The notes under the pieces were generated by a model. That model was not told the DNA's origin, searched no databases, and was given only the letters and a program-made list of their open reading frames with translations. DNA of 16,629 nt. Source: Ignavibacteriota bacterium. Lineage in GTDB: Bacteria > Bacteroidota > Ignavibacteria > Tepidaquicellales > Tepidaquicellaceae. A program made the translations under genes and the position numbers. Each line of letters begins with the position of its first letter. The stretch's first letter is position 1. Positions 1-7,273 of the stretch are shown piece by piece. The stretch covers positions 1 through 16,629 of the forward strand of contig PMIW01000047.1 in the NCBI GenBank assembly GCA_003158365.1, read 5' to 3'.

Positions 1-1
1 G

Positions 2-943
2 GAAAATATTATTAAAGAAAGAGATTTAAACGGTGAATATAAAAGTCTTGTAGATTTTCTGATAAGGGTTGATTTAAGGCTTGTCAATAAAAAAACGCTC
101 GAAGGATTAATTTATGCAGGCGCATTCGACTGCGTTGAGATGAACAGGAAAAAACTTTTTTATAATCTGGAAACCGCTACAATATACGCTCAGAGATTCA
201 AAGAGAGACCCGAATCCTGGGGGCAGGAGGGGCTTTCCTTCGAATCAAACAAAACGGCAACAGCCGGTCACGGTGATTTAAGGTTAAGGGAATATGAAGA
301 GTTTCCAATAATAGAAAAATTAAATCTCGAAAGAGCGGCAATAGGATTTTATGTAACCGGGCATCCACTCGATGAATACAGAAAAGATATAAAGAGCCAT
401 ATTAATTTGAGCTTCGGCAGTGATTTAAGCGAAGATGAAATCGACAGGATGGGTACCGCGAAAATGTGCGGTGTTATAAGCGACATGCAAATCAGGTTAT
501 CGAAGCGGGGAAGTAAGTTCGTGGTATTTAATCTTCTCGATTTATACGGAACGGGCGAGTGCATTGCATTCAGCAACCTTTTCGAACAAAAGGTAAATTT
601 ATTCAAAAACGATAATCTTGTATTTGTAGAGGGAAAAGCGGAGAAAAACGGGGAGAAGATAAAGCTGGTCGTGGATAATATATTCCCAATTGAACGAATC
701 CACGAGCATCTCGGTCAAAACCTTACTATTAACGTACAGGAAGGCAAAATAAGCTACGATGTACTTAACAAGATAAAGGAGCTGATAGAAGCCAATCGGG
801 GGAACTGTTATTTGTTTTTTAACATTACAGGGAATGGTACAAAAAAAATATATAAATCAAAAGAGTTCAAAATTAATCCGACTTCGGAATTAATTTCGAA
901 CTTGAAAAAATTGGTTGGAGAACATAACTTGAATATAAACTAA
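2..943 (+). CDS. dnaE: DNA polymerase III subunit alpha, C-terminal part (5' end outside window)
   Basis: Replicative DNA polymerase catalytic subunit; only the last 313 residues are visible and the frame is open from the window edge. The first ~50 residues are the helix-hairpin-helix segment (RVDLRLVNKKTLEGLIYAGAFD), matching the DnaE consensus for that domain. Next come a clamp-binding-like peptide (nt 224-241), the well-conserved GFYVTGHPLDEY segment (residues ~114-125), and an OB-fold (from about CGVISDMQIR to KLVVDNIFPIE). The last ~85 residues are a more variable C-terminal region. The polymerase palm and PHP domain lie upstream of the window. The ATG at 140 is internal and not a start. 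trxA follows after 46 nt on the same strand, so the two may be co-transcribed. Family assignment is secure; replicative role is inferred from family. Confidence 0.95.
   Translation, partial: ENIIKERDLNGEYKSLVDFLIRVDLRLVNKKTLEGLIYAGAFDCVEMNRKKLFYNLETATIYAQRFKERPESWGQEGLSFESNKTATAGHGDLRLREYEEFPIIEKLNLERAAIGFYVTGHPLDEYRKDIKSHINLSFGSDLSEDEIDRMGTAKMCGVISDMQIRLSKRGSKFVVFNLLDLYGTGECIAFSNLFEQKVNLFKNDNLVFVEGKAEKNGEKIKLVVDNIFPIERIHEHLGQNLTINVQEGKISYDVLNKIKELIEANRGNCYLFFNITGNGTKKIYKSKEFKINPTSELISNLKKLVGEHNLNIN
224..241 (+). other. Probable sliding-clamp binding peptide in DnaE
   Basis: The peptide QEGLSF lies between the helix-hairpin-helix and OB domains of DnaE. In bacterial DnaE proteins a beta-clamp binding motif (Q-x-x-L/M-F or related hexapeptide) sits at this place. 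The Q, L and F spacing fits the hexapeptide form. Role is inferred from position and motif only. Confidence 0.5.
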
Positions 944-989
944 GAAGATTGCCATTTTAAAATAAATAAAATCACTGAAAGGATACACA

Positions 990-1313
990 ATGCATCCATT
1001 AGAAATCACAGATGCTAATTTTGCGCAAGAGGTTGAACAGTCAAACGTTCCGGTATTATTGGATTTTTGGGCTGTATGGTGCGGACCATGCAGAATGATA
1101 GCCCCGATTGTAGAAGAGCTTGCCGGCGAATACGAGGGAAAAGCTAAAATCGGAAAACTCGATGTAGACAACAATCCGGGAGTAGCAACAAAATTCGGAA
1201 TCAGGAGCATTCCGACTCTTTTAATTTTCAAAGGCGGACAGCTTGTTGACCAGATAGTTGGTGCAGTGCCAAAAGGAACCATCGTTGAAAAATTAAATGC
1301 ACAAATGAACTAA
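990..1313 (+). CDS. trxA: Thioredoxin
   Basis: Small cytoplasmic thiol-disulfide oxidoreductase of 107 residues, the usual length of a free thioredoxin. The active site WCGPC is at residues 30-34, preceded by the DFWA strand (25-28), and the cis-proline loop SIPT is at 73-76. There is no signal peptide. It reduces disulfides in target proteins using electrons from thioredoxin reductase, which is not encoded here. The start ATG has an AAGGA-type ribosome binding site (GAAAGGATACACAATG), one of the clearer ones in this window. It lies 46 nt after dnaE, and a GC-rich hairpin follows 10 nt after its stop, so it is probably the last gene of the dnaE transcript. Assignment is secure. Confidence 0.97.
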   Translation: MHPLEITDANFAQEVEQSNVPVLLDFWAVWCGPCRMIAPIVEELAGEYEGKAKIGKLDVDNNPGVATKFGIRSIPTLLIFKGGQLVDQIVGAVPKGTIVEKLNAQMN

Positions 1314-1322
1314 TCTTTTATT

Positions 1323-1353
1323 CTGCCGCTCCCGGTTTTTCCGGGAGTGACAG
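1323..1353. terminator. GC-rich hairpin between convergent trxA and yjbQ
   Basis: Inverted repeat with arms CTCCCGG (1329-1335) and CCGGGAG (1341-1347) around a TTTTT loop. The stem extends outward through one G-T wobble and one mismatch to 1323/1353, giving about 13 positions. The flank after it on the plus strand is T-rich but has no long pure T-run, so it is either a weak bidirectional terminator or a dispersed palindromic element. It is much more GC-rich than its surroundings. Confidence 0.55.
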
Positions 1354-1361
1354 ATAATTCT

Positions 1362-1778
1362 TTATTCACCAATAATTTTTATCAAAACTCTTTTCGCGCG
1401 TTTGCCGTCGAACTCGCCGTAGAATACCTGTTCCCAGGGACCGAAATCGGGCTTGCCGTCTGAAATTGCAACTACAACCTCTCTGCCCATCACAGTACGT
1501 TTTAAATGCGCATCGGCATTATCTTCGAAGCCGTTGTGTTTATATTGCGAATAAGGTTTCTCGGGTGCGAGTTTCTCGAGCCATTTTTCAAAATCGCTGT
1601 GCAAACCCGATTCATCATCGTTAATAAATACGCTTGCCGTGATGTGCATTGCATTGCAGAGCAGAAGACCCTCGCGGATTTCGCTTTCGGCGAGGCATTT
1701 TTCTATTTCGGGAGTGATATTGATAAACTCGCGGCGGTTTTTGGTGTTAAAGAGAACTTCTTTCCTGTATGATTTCAT
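1362..1778 (-). CDS. yjbQ: YjbQ/UPF0047 family protein (secondary thiamine-phosphate synthase family)
   Basis: A 138-residue soluble protein with the full YjbQ signature: NAMHITASVFINDDE (residues 42-56, His45), SGLHSDFEKWLEKL (57-70), NADAHLKR (87-94, His91) and the C-terminal FGPWEQVFYGEFDGKR. Conserved histidines and acids of this family form a metal-binding pocket. The family is annotated as secondary thiamine-phosphate synthase because the E. coli member shows weak ThiE-like activity, but its true physiological role is unsettled. No other thiamine gene is in the window. The start has no obvious Shine-Dalgarno sequence. It is convergent with trxA and divergent from ndh, so it is probably transcribed alone. 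Confidence 0.9.
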   Translation of the reverse strand: MKSYRKEVLFNTKNRREFINITPEIEKCLAESEIREGLLLCNAMHITASVFINDDESGLHSDFEKWLEKLAPEKPYSQYKHNGFEDNADAHLKRTVMGREVVVAISDGKPDFGPWEQVFYGEFDGKRAKRVLIKIIGE

Positions 1779-1783
1779 TAACT

Positions 1784-1811
1784 TTGAAAATGTTTTTTTT
1801 GTTTATATAAT
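1784..1811 (+). promoter_or_regulatory. Candidate sigma70-type promoter for ndh
   Basis: TTGAAA at 1784-1789 and a perfect TATAAT at 1806-1811, separated by 16 bp, lie in the yjbQ-ndh divergent gap. A start near 1818 would leave a leader of about 40 nt before the ndh ATG. A Bacteroidota-type TAnnTTTG (TAACTTTG) overlaps at 1779-1786 without a fitting upstream box. Motif match only. Confidence 0.4.
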
Positions 1812-1858
1812 TGAAACCAATTAAGATAAAAATGTAACTATATAAGAAAGAAAATCAT

Positions 1859-3091
1859 ATGAAAAAAAAAGTAGTCATACCGGGTACAGGTTTTTCTGCA
1901 TTCTCTTTTGCAAAAAAAATCGATAAGAAAAAATACGACATTATAATCATCAGCCCGAGAAATCATTTTCTTTTCACTCCGCTTCTGCCGAGCACAACGG
2001 TCGGAACAATTGAATTCAGAAGCATTATAGAGCCAATCAGGAATCTTGATAATATTGTTTACCATCAGGCGTATTGCAAAAATATTGACATTAAAAGTAA
2101 AAAGATTGTTTGTGAAGACAATGATACAAAAAAAATATTCGAAATTAATTATGATTATCTGGTAATTGCCGTTGGAGAAGTGACAAATACATTTAAAATC
2201 GAAGGTGTAAAAGAATATTCGTTTTTCCTGAAAGAGCTCGCTGATGCAAGGAAAATAAGAACGAAGGTTATCGATTGCTTTGAAAATGCATCATTGCCGG
2301 GATTATCGGAAGAAGAAAAAAGGAATATGTTAAGATTTGTCGTGTGCGGCGGCGGTCCGACGGGAGTTGAGTTTGCAGCAGAGATGCACGACTTTATAGA
2401 GGACGATGTAAAGAAAAAATATAAAGAACTGGAGAAGTATGTCGAAGTAGTATTGATTGAAGCAAGAGCAGGGATACTGGCTACATTCGATAAAAAGCTC
2501 AGAGAGTATACAATGAAGATTTTCAAAAGGCAGAAGATAAAAATGATGATGAAATCATTTGTGTTTAAAGTGAGCGATAAAAAAATATTTCTGATGGACG
2601 GAAGTGAACTGAGCTACGGCTTGCTTGTATGGGTAACGGGAAACACTTCGACAGATTTCATAAAAAATTCCGGTTTGATGTTAAACAAACAGGGAAAATT
2701 ATTTACAGATAATTATTTTCACGTGAAGAAAGAAGAAGAGAGTTATTACGAAGATATATTTGCCGTTGGTGATTGCACTGTATTGATATCAGGTGAAATA
2801 CCTGCAACGGCGCAGGTTGCACAGCAGGAGGGATTTTATCTTGCAAGATTTTTCAATGCGGGCCTGAAAAATTACAAGCCGTTTAAATTCAGGAATTTAG
2901 GAATGCTTGCCTATATAGGCGACCATAAGGCACTTGCCGATTTGCCGAAGTTCAAAGGTACGGGATTCAAGACATTTGTTTTCTGGAGGAGTGCTTATCT
3001 TACCAAACTCGTAAGTTTGAAAAACAAAATACTCGTTGTATTCGACTGGACAAAGACATTTCTTTTTGGAAGAGATGTTAGTAATTTCTGA
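1859..3091 (+). CDS. ndh: Type II NADH dehydrogenase (NAD(P)/FAD-dependent oxidoreductase)
   Basis: A 410-residue flavoprotein of the NDH-2 family, which passes electrons from NADH to quinone at the inner face of the membrane without pumping protons. The N-terminal FAD-binding Rossmann motif is GTGFSA (residues 9-14). NHFLFTPLLPSTTVGT follows, typical of NDH-2. The second dinucleotide (NADH) site is CGGGPTGVEFAAE (~residues 162-175), and the second FAD contact is IFAVGDCT (~300-307). The segment LGMLAYIGDHKALADLP (~345-361) and a hydrophobic/aromatic C-terminus (FWRSAYLTKLVSLKNKI) resemble the quinone-site and membrane-anchoring region. The domain order and the TGVEFAAE motif are closest to the fungal/plant-like branch. 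A related sulfide:quinone oxidoreductase is less likely. The downstream zinc-ribbon gene is 28 nt away. Confidence 0.88.
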   Translation: MKKKVVIPGTGFSAFSFAKKIDKKKYDIIIISPRNHFLFTPLLPSTTVGTIEFRSIIEPIRNLDNIVYHQAYCKNIDIKSKKIVCEDNDTKKIFEINYDYLVIAVGEVTNTFKIEGVKEYSFFLKELADARKIRTKVIDCFENASLPGLSEEEKRNMLRFVVCGGGPTGVEFAAEMHDFIEDDVKKKYKELEKYVEVVLIEARAGILATFDKKLREYTMKIFKRQKIKMMMKSFVFKVSDKKIFLMDGSELSYGLLVWVTGNTSTDFIKNSGLMLNKQGKLFTDNYFHVKKEEESYYEDIFAVGDCTVLISGEIPATAQVAQQEGFYLARFFNAGLKNYKPFKFRNLGMLAYIGDHKALADLPKFKGTGFKTFVFWRSAYLTKLVSLKNKILVVFDWTKTFLFGRDVSNF

Positions 3092-3119
3092 AAAATAATT
3101 ATCAAATTAAAAAATATAT

Positions 3120-3344
3120 ATGGATAAATGTATTTACTGCCAGAGCAGTAATCTCGATAAGGGTTTAAAAATGAGAGGTTCAAAAGACATCGGACATCTT
3201 CACTTTGAATGTACAGAAGGAAGTGGAGGTCTTTCAATGTTTGCGAAGCCGGAAGAAGTATTAGCGGATTTATGCAAGGATTGCGGAAGCATAACAAGGA
3301 TGTATGTGAAAAATGCAAATCACACATTTTTGAAAGACAAGTAA
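3120..3344 (+). CDS. Small zinc-ribbon-like protein of unknown function
   Basis: A 74-residue protein with two CxxC knuckles, C4-x2-C7 and C52-x2-C55, the usual spacing for a single zinc ribbon, plus an extra Cys31 and His26/His28 between them. It has no signal peptide or membrane segment. I do not recognise a named family; its closest general resemblance is to short nucleic-acid-binding or generic zinc-ribbon proteins in which the two knuckles flank a beta-rich insert. It starts 28 nt after ndh on the same strand, so co-transcription is likely. It ends only 3 nt before the convergent DUF4159 gene, leaving no room for a terminator between them. Confidence 0.75.
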   Translation: MDKCIYCQSSNLDKGLKMRGSKDIGHLHFECTEGSGGLSMFAKPEEVLADLCKDCGSITRMYVKNANHTFLKDK

Positions 3345-3347
3345 TTT

Positions 3348-4034
3348 TTAATTCGTAAGTGCATACACGATTATATTCGTTCCCATTTTAAACGCTTCTT
3401 CGCGTTTTTCGGGAGGGTCCTGATGTTCCTGAGTATCAGCCCAGCCGTCCGAGATGTTTGTTTCGTATGTATAATAGACGCACAGTCTTCCTTCATAGAA
3501 AATCCCGAATCCCTGCGGCGGCTTGCCATCGTGCTCGTGAATTTTAGGAAGTCCGTTTGGAAATAAGTAGTGGCAATTATATATTTTGTGATTGAATGGA
3601 AGTTCCTGCATCGGATTTTCGGGAAAAACTTTTTTTATCTCCCGCCTGAAAGCGGTATCCATTCCGTAGTCATCATCAGCATAAAGGAATCCGCCCGACT
3701 CGCAGTATTTCTTTAATCTTGCAGATTCGCTTTGTGAGAATTCAATATTACCGTGCCCCGTTATTAAAATGAAAGGGTAGTCGAAAATATCATCCGATGC
3801 AATATCGACGGTATAAAATTTCGGCACATCCACATCAATCGTTGTATTTTTTTTCAGGTAATCCATCATATTAACTTCAGCGGAAGGGTCATTATACCAG
3901 TCCCCGCCGCCCGAATATTTCAAACGCGCTATGCGGAATTTTGAACCGGGTTTGTCATTATCCTTTGGCTGTGAAAAAAGAAATAACGGCGTGAATAAAA
4001 AAAAGAATAATATTAAAAATTTTTTTTTATGCAA
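3348..4034 (-). CDS. Secreted DUF4159 domain protein
   Basis: A 228-residue protein with a lysine-rich start and a strongly hydrophobic segment (LILFFFLFTPLFLFS, residues ~7-21) that reads as a Sec signal peptide ending near FSQP. The rest is a single DUF4159 domain: GGGDWYNDPSAEVNMMDYLK (~42-61), YPFILITGHGNIEFS, CESGGFLYADDDYG and FRREIKKVFPENPMQELPFNHKIY. The fold is related to class I glutamine amidotransferases and the family has no settled activity. In other bacteria DUF4159 often sits in larger membrane proteins of a MoxR/BatA-type context, whereas here it is a stand-alone exported domain. It is the last gene of a three-gene minus-strand unit, its ATG starting 2 nt after the hisA-like stop. 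Confidence 0.85.
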   Translation of the reverse strand: MHKKKFLILFFFLFTPLFLFSQPKDNDKPGSKFRIARLKYSGGGDWYNDPSAEVNMMDYLKKNTTIDVDVPKFYTVDIASDDIFDYPFILITGHGNIEFSQSESARLKKYCESGGFLYADDDYGMDTAFRREIKKVFPENPMQELPFNHKIYNCHYLFPNGLPKIHEHDGKPPQGFGIFYEGRLCVYYTYETNISDGWADTQEHQDPPEKREEAFKMGTNIIVYALTN

Positions 4035-4036
4035 AA

Positions 4037-4804
4037 TTATTTTTTCACTTTAGGGAGTTCGAGAGTGGTATCGGCTTTTTCCAGGTCCCGCCAGATTGCC
4101 TGGCACGGGAATTTGTTCTCATACAGCGAACGGGAAATCATAACCGAGTCGATGTTCGGATTACTCAATTCTACAAGAGCTTTTAAATGCGAATAATTCC
4201 CGATTCCCCCTGCGGCAGTTATCTTCAGTTTTGTATTGTTTGCAAGTTCAAGAAGTCTTTCAAGATAAGGTCCCGTAAAATTTCCGACACGGGTTACATC
4301 CTGATAAATAATTCTCTTAACATTAAACGATTCCAGCTGCTTTGCAAATTCAAGTGGTGTTATATCAGCATAGTTAATCCATCCGTCGGTAACGACGTTG
4401 TTAAGTTTTTCATCTATACAAACCACGAGTTTTGAAGGAGAAAATTCATTTGTAATTCTTTCGACCATTTCGGGATTATTAATTGCGGCAGTTCCAAGTA
4501 CAATCCTATAAACACCCAGCTCATTTATCATTTTTTTTGCCGTATCGAAATCACGTATTCCGCCGCCAAGCTGTATTGGTATATCGACTGCACGTGTAAT
4601 TTCTTTAATAACGGGATAGTTGCGCATTTCACCGTATATTGCGCCGTCGAGGTCGGTAATATGAATTGCCTTAAAATTTTCTCTTCTGAAAAGTTTTGCG
4701 ACGTTTACGGGGCTGTCGCAATAAAAGTGCGTTTCTTTATCCAGTCCGTGTAAAACCCTTACACATTTTCCGTCTTTAATGTCTATTACTGGTATTACAA
4801 GCAT
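4037..4804 (-). CDS. hisA: HisA-like TIM-barrel isomerase, divergent
   Basis: A 255-residue protein of the HisA/HisF beta-alpha barrel family, with the N-terminal HisA signature IPVIDIKDGKCVRV (Asp8), DLDGA (51-55) and the LGGGIR phosphate loop (79-84). HisA isomerises ProFAR to PRFAR in histidine synthesis. Asp8, Asp131 and Asp169 are kept, but several usually invariant places differ. The YTDIxRDGT loop reads YQDVTRVGN (167-175), so Thr is Gln, Asp is Val and Thr is Asn. The second phosphate loop, normally IVGKALYEG, reads MISRSLYEN (222-230), losing its glycine. No other his gene is in the window. It is sandwiched between a T9SS-type surface protein (4 nt upstream) and DUF4159 (2 nt downstream). 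It may be a true but drifting HisA or a paralogue with another job. Confidence 0.75.
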   Translation of the reverse strand: MLVIPVIDIKDGKCVRVLHGLDKETHFYCDSPVNVAKLFRRENFKAIHITDLDGAIYGEMRNYPVIKEITRAVDIPIQLGGGIRDFDTAKKMINELGVYRIVLGTAAINNPEMVERITNEFSPSKLVVCIDEKLNNVVTDGWINYADITPLEFAKQLESFNVKRIIYQDVTRVGNFTGPYLERLLELANNTKLKITAAGGIGNYSHLKALVELSNPNIDSVMISRSLYENKFPCQAIWRDLEKADTTLELPKVKK

Positions 4805-4808
4805 AATC

Positions 4809-7088
4809 TTACTTCCTGATAACTGCTAATTTTCCGGTTCCTACTTTGCTTCCGTCTTTATTGTATGCCACGACTATATATATTCCTGTTGGTACAAGAT
4901 TTCCCTTTTTATCTGTTCCGTTCCACTGATTATCGATTTTCCCCTGTCTGGCAGTATATTCGGCAACAACCTCTCCGTTCAGAGTAATAATTTTTATAAT
5001 AGAACTTTCAACCAGGCCGTCTATTGTCAATGTCGGATTCTTTACCGAAGGAATAATATACGGATTTGGTTTGCAGACTATCTTATCAAATTTATCAAGC
5101 GGTTGAACAGCATTTGTTTGAACTGAAGATAAACCATTTAAAGTACCAAAGTATGCTCTTCCTGTTTTACTGCTGACCACTATTGAAGATATTGAATTCG
5201 ATAAAATCGGACTGTTGGCAACATTAAATTGTTCAATTAATGTAGAGCCATCATCCGATAAATGGAATACCCCGTTATTATCCGTACCAATCCATTTTTC
5301 ATTTAAAACATCAACTGCTATGCATTTACTGCTTTCAGTAAAAGGAACCTTGAGGTTTCCGGAAATAATCCCTACTTTTTGAGGAGCAGGCGGATTTGCA
5401 GGGTTTTGAATTGCTGCAAGCGGATTATCTATTGTAAATACGCCGTTATTAGTAGCAATCCAGACAACATTATTTTTATCAACTATAGTATAATAAATAT
5501 TTTGTACCTGAAAGGCACCCACATCATATCGTCCCGAAACATCATCCGTGGAATCAAACGGAGTGTTGTTATCATTAAAGAAATAAACGCCTTTTATTAA
5601 GGAGAATTGGCTTAATGTAGCCCATACTGTGTTAAAATTATCAATTGCAATATTTTCAAACCACGCTCCTAAAACTGAAGACGGATTTGCAAAACCTTTC
5701 CAGTTGACTTCGTTTGTTCTTGCATATATGCTTCTGCTGGAGTTTGTCCTGTAAAACGCAGTCCAGAATAAACCATTATTATCATACGCTCCGCCACTTG
5801 GTACACAAAAGTATTGTGAACCATCTATTGCAGGAAGATTTGTATTATAACTATTGTATAAAGTAATTCCTGTATCTGTAATTGAAACCATGCCATTCCC
5901 AAAATTCAAAGCCCATACACTGTTAGGTCCCGGTATCATAATCCTGAAATTATCAGAAGAGCCTAATGCCGGAAAATACTGGTGCGTGTATGTTGTCCAG
6001 GTTTTTCCGTCAAACTTATAAAAGCCTCCGTCGTTAAGTCCGCTTGCGCCCCAAATATTTCCCCTGAAATCTTCAATCACGGAATTGAAAGAATTCCTGT
6101 TCGGGCAATTCGGAGCAACATATATTCCCGAAGTATACAATCCTTTTTCAAAAACACCTACAAGCGGGTTTTGATTATTATCTGAGAAAACCACAGTAGA
6201 GCTGTCAGTTGTATAATATGGCAGTACAATTGGAAGAGAATCTATATTAGCAGAAAACACATTTTTACCCGAAATAAAGTAAATTCTGTTTCCTACAGGA
6301 AATATATTTCTCGTAGGTGAACTCGAAAAACTTACATTTGGATAAGAAATCCAGCCGTTGCCATCGAAATAAGCAAAGCCTGCATCGGAACCCGTGAAAA
6401 CTTTTCCGCTAAAGGCTTTAATAGTTTTTACATTTGTACTTAACGGGGAGACACTATAGTTAGTCCACGATGAAGGATTATTAAGGTTCGAATTCAGAAT
6501 ATTTGCATATGCCACACCCGAAGCTGTTGCCGAATAAATGACATTATTCTGAATTGTTAAATCATAAACTTTTGTTTTAATCACAAAATTGCCCAGCTGG
6601 TAATAGGGTGCATCTACAAAATTGTATGTTATTGTTGAAATTTTTATTATTCCGAAACCGGTTGCCACAAAAATATTGTTTCCGTAAAATACGAAACTGT
6701 AAATTTCCTTGTCGTTTTCGGAAGAATTCTTTATATCAAAAATATACCTGAAAGTTGAGTTCGCAATATCGTAAATGCATATGGAACCGTCGGAAGACCC
6801 TATCCATAATTTATTCAGATTATCTACCGCAAGCGCTGTTACGGTATTATTTATCAGACCTTCTACATTTGTAAACTTATTTAGGACCAAATGATTATTT
6901 AAATCTACCGTATAAAAACCACCGGTTGTTCCGCAATATGCAACCTGTGCAACCCTGTCCATAGCAATACAGGTTACGTTTTGCATATCTGTATAATTAA
7001 TCCATTTACTTCCCGCAAAGGAAGAGTTAAAACTAAAAACAGAACTTACAAAAATGATTATAGTTAAAACATTTTTTAGTTTTGTCAT
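4809..7088 (-). CDS. PorZ-like two-propeller surface protein with T9SS C-terminal domain
   Basis: A 759-residue exported protein. I start it at the ATG at 7088 because this puts a textbook signal peptide at the N-terminus (MTKLKNVLTIIIFVSSVFSF...); the in-frame ATG at 7139 would prepend 17 residues of aromatic sequence. The body carries two-component-regulator-type propeller repeats, e.g. NKLWIGSSDG, NIFVATGFGIIKIS, NVVWIATNNGVFTID and EKWIGTDNNGVFHLSDDGS. The last ~95 residues (from KPNPYIIPS to GTGKLAVIRK, with WNGTDKKGNLVPTGIYIVV) form a FlgD/T9SS-type sorting domain. N-terminal order (TCIA, GGFYTVDL, GFGIIKI) and total length match PorZ, the cell-surface T9SS attachment-complex subunit, rather than a generic sensor. 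It heads the operon with hisA-like and DUF4159; any promoter in 7089-7273 is weak (TTGCAT-N17-GATAAT, 7252-7224). Confidence 0.75.
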   Translation of the reverse strand: MTKLKNVLTIIIFVSSVFSFNSSFAGSKWINYTDMQNVTCIAMDRVAQVAYCGTTGGFYTVDLNNHLVLNKFTNVEGLINNTVTALAVDNLNKLWIGSSDGSICIYDIANSTFRYIFDIKNSSENDKEIYSFVFYGNNIFVATGFGIIKISTITYNFVDAPYYQLGNFVIKTKVYDLTIQNNVIYSATASGVAYANILNSNLNNPSSWTNYSVSPLSTNVKTIKAFSGKVFTGSDAGFAYFDGNGWISYPNVSFSSSPTRNIFPVGNRIYFISGKNVFSANIDSLPIVLPYYTTDSSTVVFSDNNQNPLVGVFEKGLYTSGIYVAPNCPNRNSFNSVIEDFRGNIWGASGLNDGGFYKFDGKTWTTYTHQYFPALGSSDNFRIMIPGPNSVWALNFGNGMVSITDTGITLYNSYNTNLPAIDGSQYFCVPSGGAYDNNGLFWTAFYRTNSSRSIYARTNEVNWKGFANPSSVLGAWFENIAIDNFNTVWATLSQFSLIKGVYFFNDNNTPFDSTDDVSGRYDVGAFQVQNIYYTIVDKNNVVWIATNNGVFTIDNPLAAIQNPANPPAPQKVGIISGNLKVPFTESSKCIAVDVLNEKWIGTDNNGVFHLSDDGSTLIEQFNVANSPILSNSISSIVVSSKTGRAYFGTLNGLSSVQTNAVQPLDKFDKIVCKPNPYIIPSVKNPTLTIDGLVESSIIKIITLNGEVVAEYTARQGKIDNQWNGTDKKGNLVPTGIYIVVAYNKDGSKVGTGKLAVIRK

Positions 7089-7273
7089 AGTATATTTTTT
7101 ATAATTTCCGAAAAAATGTAAAAATAATCGATAATTCACATATTTATTTGAACAATATGAAGTATTTATTTTATAAAATCAATTACTTTGTAAAGTGTTG
7201 ATTCCGGTATAATTCGGTATTAAATTATCTTAATTTGTACAATATAATGCAAACTGAATGTAATTGAGGTAAA

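Noticed and set aside
349..606. Antisense frame opposite dnaE, and similar frames opposite panB, lpxA, aat and ndh
   Set aside because: They show no family motifs and lie wholly within well-supported genes on the other strand.
7089..7139. N-terminal extension of the PorZ-like protein to the ATG at 7139
   Set aside because: It would place 17 aromatic residues before an otherwise standard signal peptide.
7224..7252. Minus-strand TTGCAT-N17-GATAAT promoter for the PorZ-like operon
   Set aside because: The -35 half matches only three of six positions, and the leader would be about 130 nt; mentioned only in the gene entry.
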